A DNA stretch of 15,180 nucleotides from an uncultured Bacteroidaceae bacterium (GTDB taxonomy: Bacteria; Bacteroidota; Bacteroidia; Bacteroidales; Bacteroidaceae). The translations under genes and the position numbers were made by a program. This document shows positions 14,462 through 15,180 of this stretch, piece after piece. How positions within the stretch are numbered: position 1 is the first letter of the stretch; each line of letters begins with the position of its first letter. The stretch covers positions 1 to 15,180 of the forward strand of contig CAJGCU010000062.1 of the NCBI GenBank assembly GCA_904501945.1. Reading direction: 5' to 3'. Under the pieces are notes generated by a model. It saw only the letters and a list, made by a program, of their open reading frames with translations. It was not told where the DNA came from and made no database searches.

Positions 14462-15180
14462 ATGAAAAAGTTTACTTTTCTTACCATATTTTGGAATGTA
14501 ATCATTATAGGGTTGTCCCCTATCCTTTTCTATTCGTGCAGCGACGAAGACTCATTCACTGCAGATAGAAATTCCGTGTTGGAATTTAGCCAAGACACCA
14601 TTGCGTTTGATACAGTATTTACTGGGATAACTACCCCGACAGAACGCTTCTATGTGTATAACAAGAATGATAAAGGAGTGCGTATTGCCAGCGTGAAGCT
14701 TGAAAAAGGAGGGACATCAGGATTTCTTATTAATGTAGATGGGCAGAATGGTACGAATATCAATGATGTACAAGTGCTGAAAAAGGATAGCATTTTTGTT
14801 TTTGTGAAGTTAAATGCTCCTGTACAAGCATTAAATACCCCACAGGAAATTTCGGACGCTATCATTTTCACGCTTGAAAATGGTGTACAACAAAAGGTTG
14901 TCATTGAGGCTTGTGGCATGAACGTTGATATTTTACAAGGGGAAATATTGGAAGGTCATCATGAATTTATGTCAGATGATGTCCCACGTGTTATTTATGA
15001 CAGCCTTGTTGTATCAGAGAATGCTTCATTGCGAATCTGTCCTGGAACAACGCTTTACTTTCATAATGGGGCAAGTCTGATTATACGCGGAAGTTTGAGA
15101 ATAGATGGAACTCTAGAACAACCTGTTACTCTGCGTGGCGACCGTCTTGATAAGATGTTTGAATATTTGCCTTACGACCG
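14462..15180 (+). CDS. Surface lipoprotein with probable beta-helix body, N-terminal part
   Basis: The gene runs off the right edge after 239 full codons. It opens with a basic start (MKKFTF), a hydrophobic stretch and a lipidation Cys at residue 26 (FYSC). SDED follows, the kind of acidic stretch that directs Bacteroidetes lipoproteins to the cell surface. Residues of about 38-165 look like an Ig-like beta domain (FDTVFTG, then FYVYNKNDKGVRI). From about 185, short repeats typical of beta-helix coils appear (ASLRICPGTTLYFHNGASLI). This matches a common Bacteroidetes lipoprotein type of unknown function, as I recall it. An in-frame ATG at 14438 would add eight residues; I prefer 14462 because it gives a standard signal. 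No enzyme motif is visible. Confidence 0.78.
   Translation, partial: MKKFTFLTIFWNVIIIGLSPILFYSCSDEDSFTADRNSVLEFSQDTIAFDTVFTGITTPTERFYVYNKNDKGVRIASVKLEKGGTSGFLINVDGQNGTNINDVQVLKKDSIFVFVKLNAPVQALNTPQEISDAIIFTLENGVQQKVVIEACGMNVDILQGEILEGHHEFMSDDVPRVIYDSLVVSENASLRICPGTTLYFHNGASLIIRGSLRIDGTLEQPVTLRGDRLDKMFEYLPYD

Overview
The window looks like a chromosomal segment from a member of the Bacteroidales, probably Prevotella or a close relative. The evidence is: Bacteroidetes-type promoter -7 boxes (TAnnTTTG) in front of most transcription units; few usable Shine-Dalgarno sequences; a surface-type lipoprotein signal with acidic residues after the lipid-bearing Cys; and a V-type ATPase cluster with the gene order E-DUF2764-A-B-D-I-K. 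The genus is inferred from overall protein character and was not tested by a search.

Layout. Bases 1-184 (minus) hold the N-terminal end of a secreted GH73-type glucosaminidase. A gene-free stretch (185-609) follows, with a degenerate 23-nt tandem repeat and the terminator of the next operon. Bases 610-8312 (minus) are a compact seven-gene V/A-type ATPase operon: E, a DUF2764 protein, A, B, D, I and K. The middle genes are nearly contiguous (3-nt gaps and a 4-nt ATGA overlap). A second gene-free stretch (8313-8794) holds outward-facing promoters and a second array of the same 23-nt repeat. Bases 8795-9535 (plus) encode a secreted M15 metallopeptidase. It converges with dapA (9600-10502, minus) on a shared bidirectional terminator. 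Upstream of dapA lie a TPR protein (10616-12235) and glnS (12256-14037), co-directional on the minus strand. After a third gene-free stretch (14038-14461), a lipoprotein gene with a predicted beta-helix body runs off the right edge.

How the genes work together. The ATPase genes encode the catalytic head (A, B), central shaft (D), peripheral stalk (E), membrane stator (I) and rotor ring (K). Genes for the C, F and G/H subunits are absent from the cluster. The DUF2764 protein shows motifs reminiscent of the C (d) subunit that couples the shaft to the ring, so it may be that missing part. The K subunit keeps the residues that bind Na+ in the Enterococcus hirae ring, which suggests a sodium pump. 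The two peptidoglycan enzymes at either end of the operon and dapA (diaminopimelate/lysine synthesis) all concern the cell wall, but nothing shows joint control beyond a shared repeat near two of them.

The points most worth a second look are the DUF2764/C-subunit idea, the 23-nt repeat arrays, the Na+-site signature in K, and the long leader of the right-hand lipoprotein gene. That leader has a terminator-like hairpin and two short overlapping ORFs, one with four consecutive Cys codons. No tRNA, rRNA, insertion sequence, phage gene or CRISPR array was seen.
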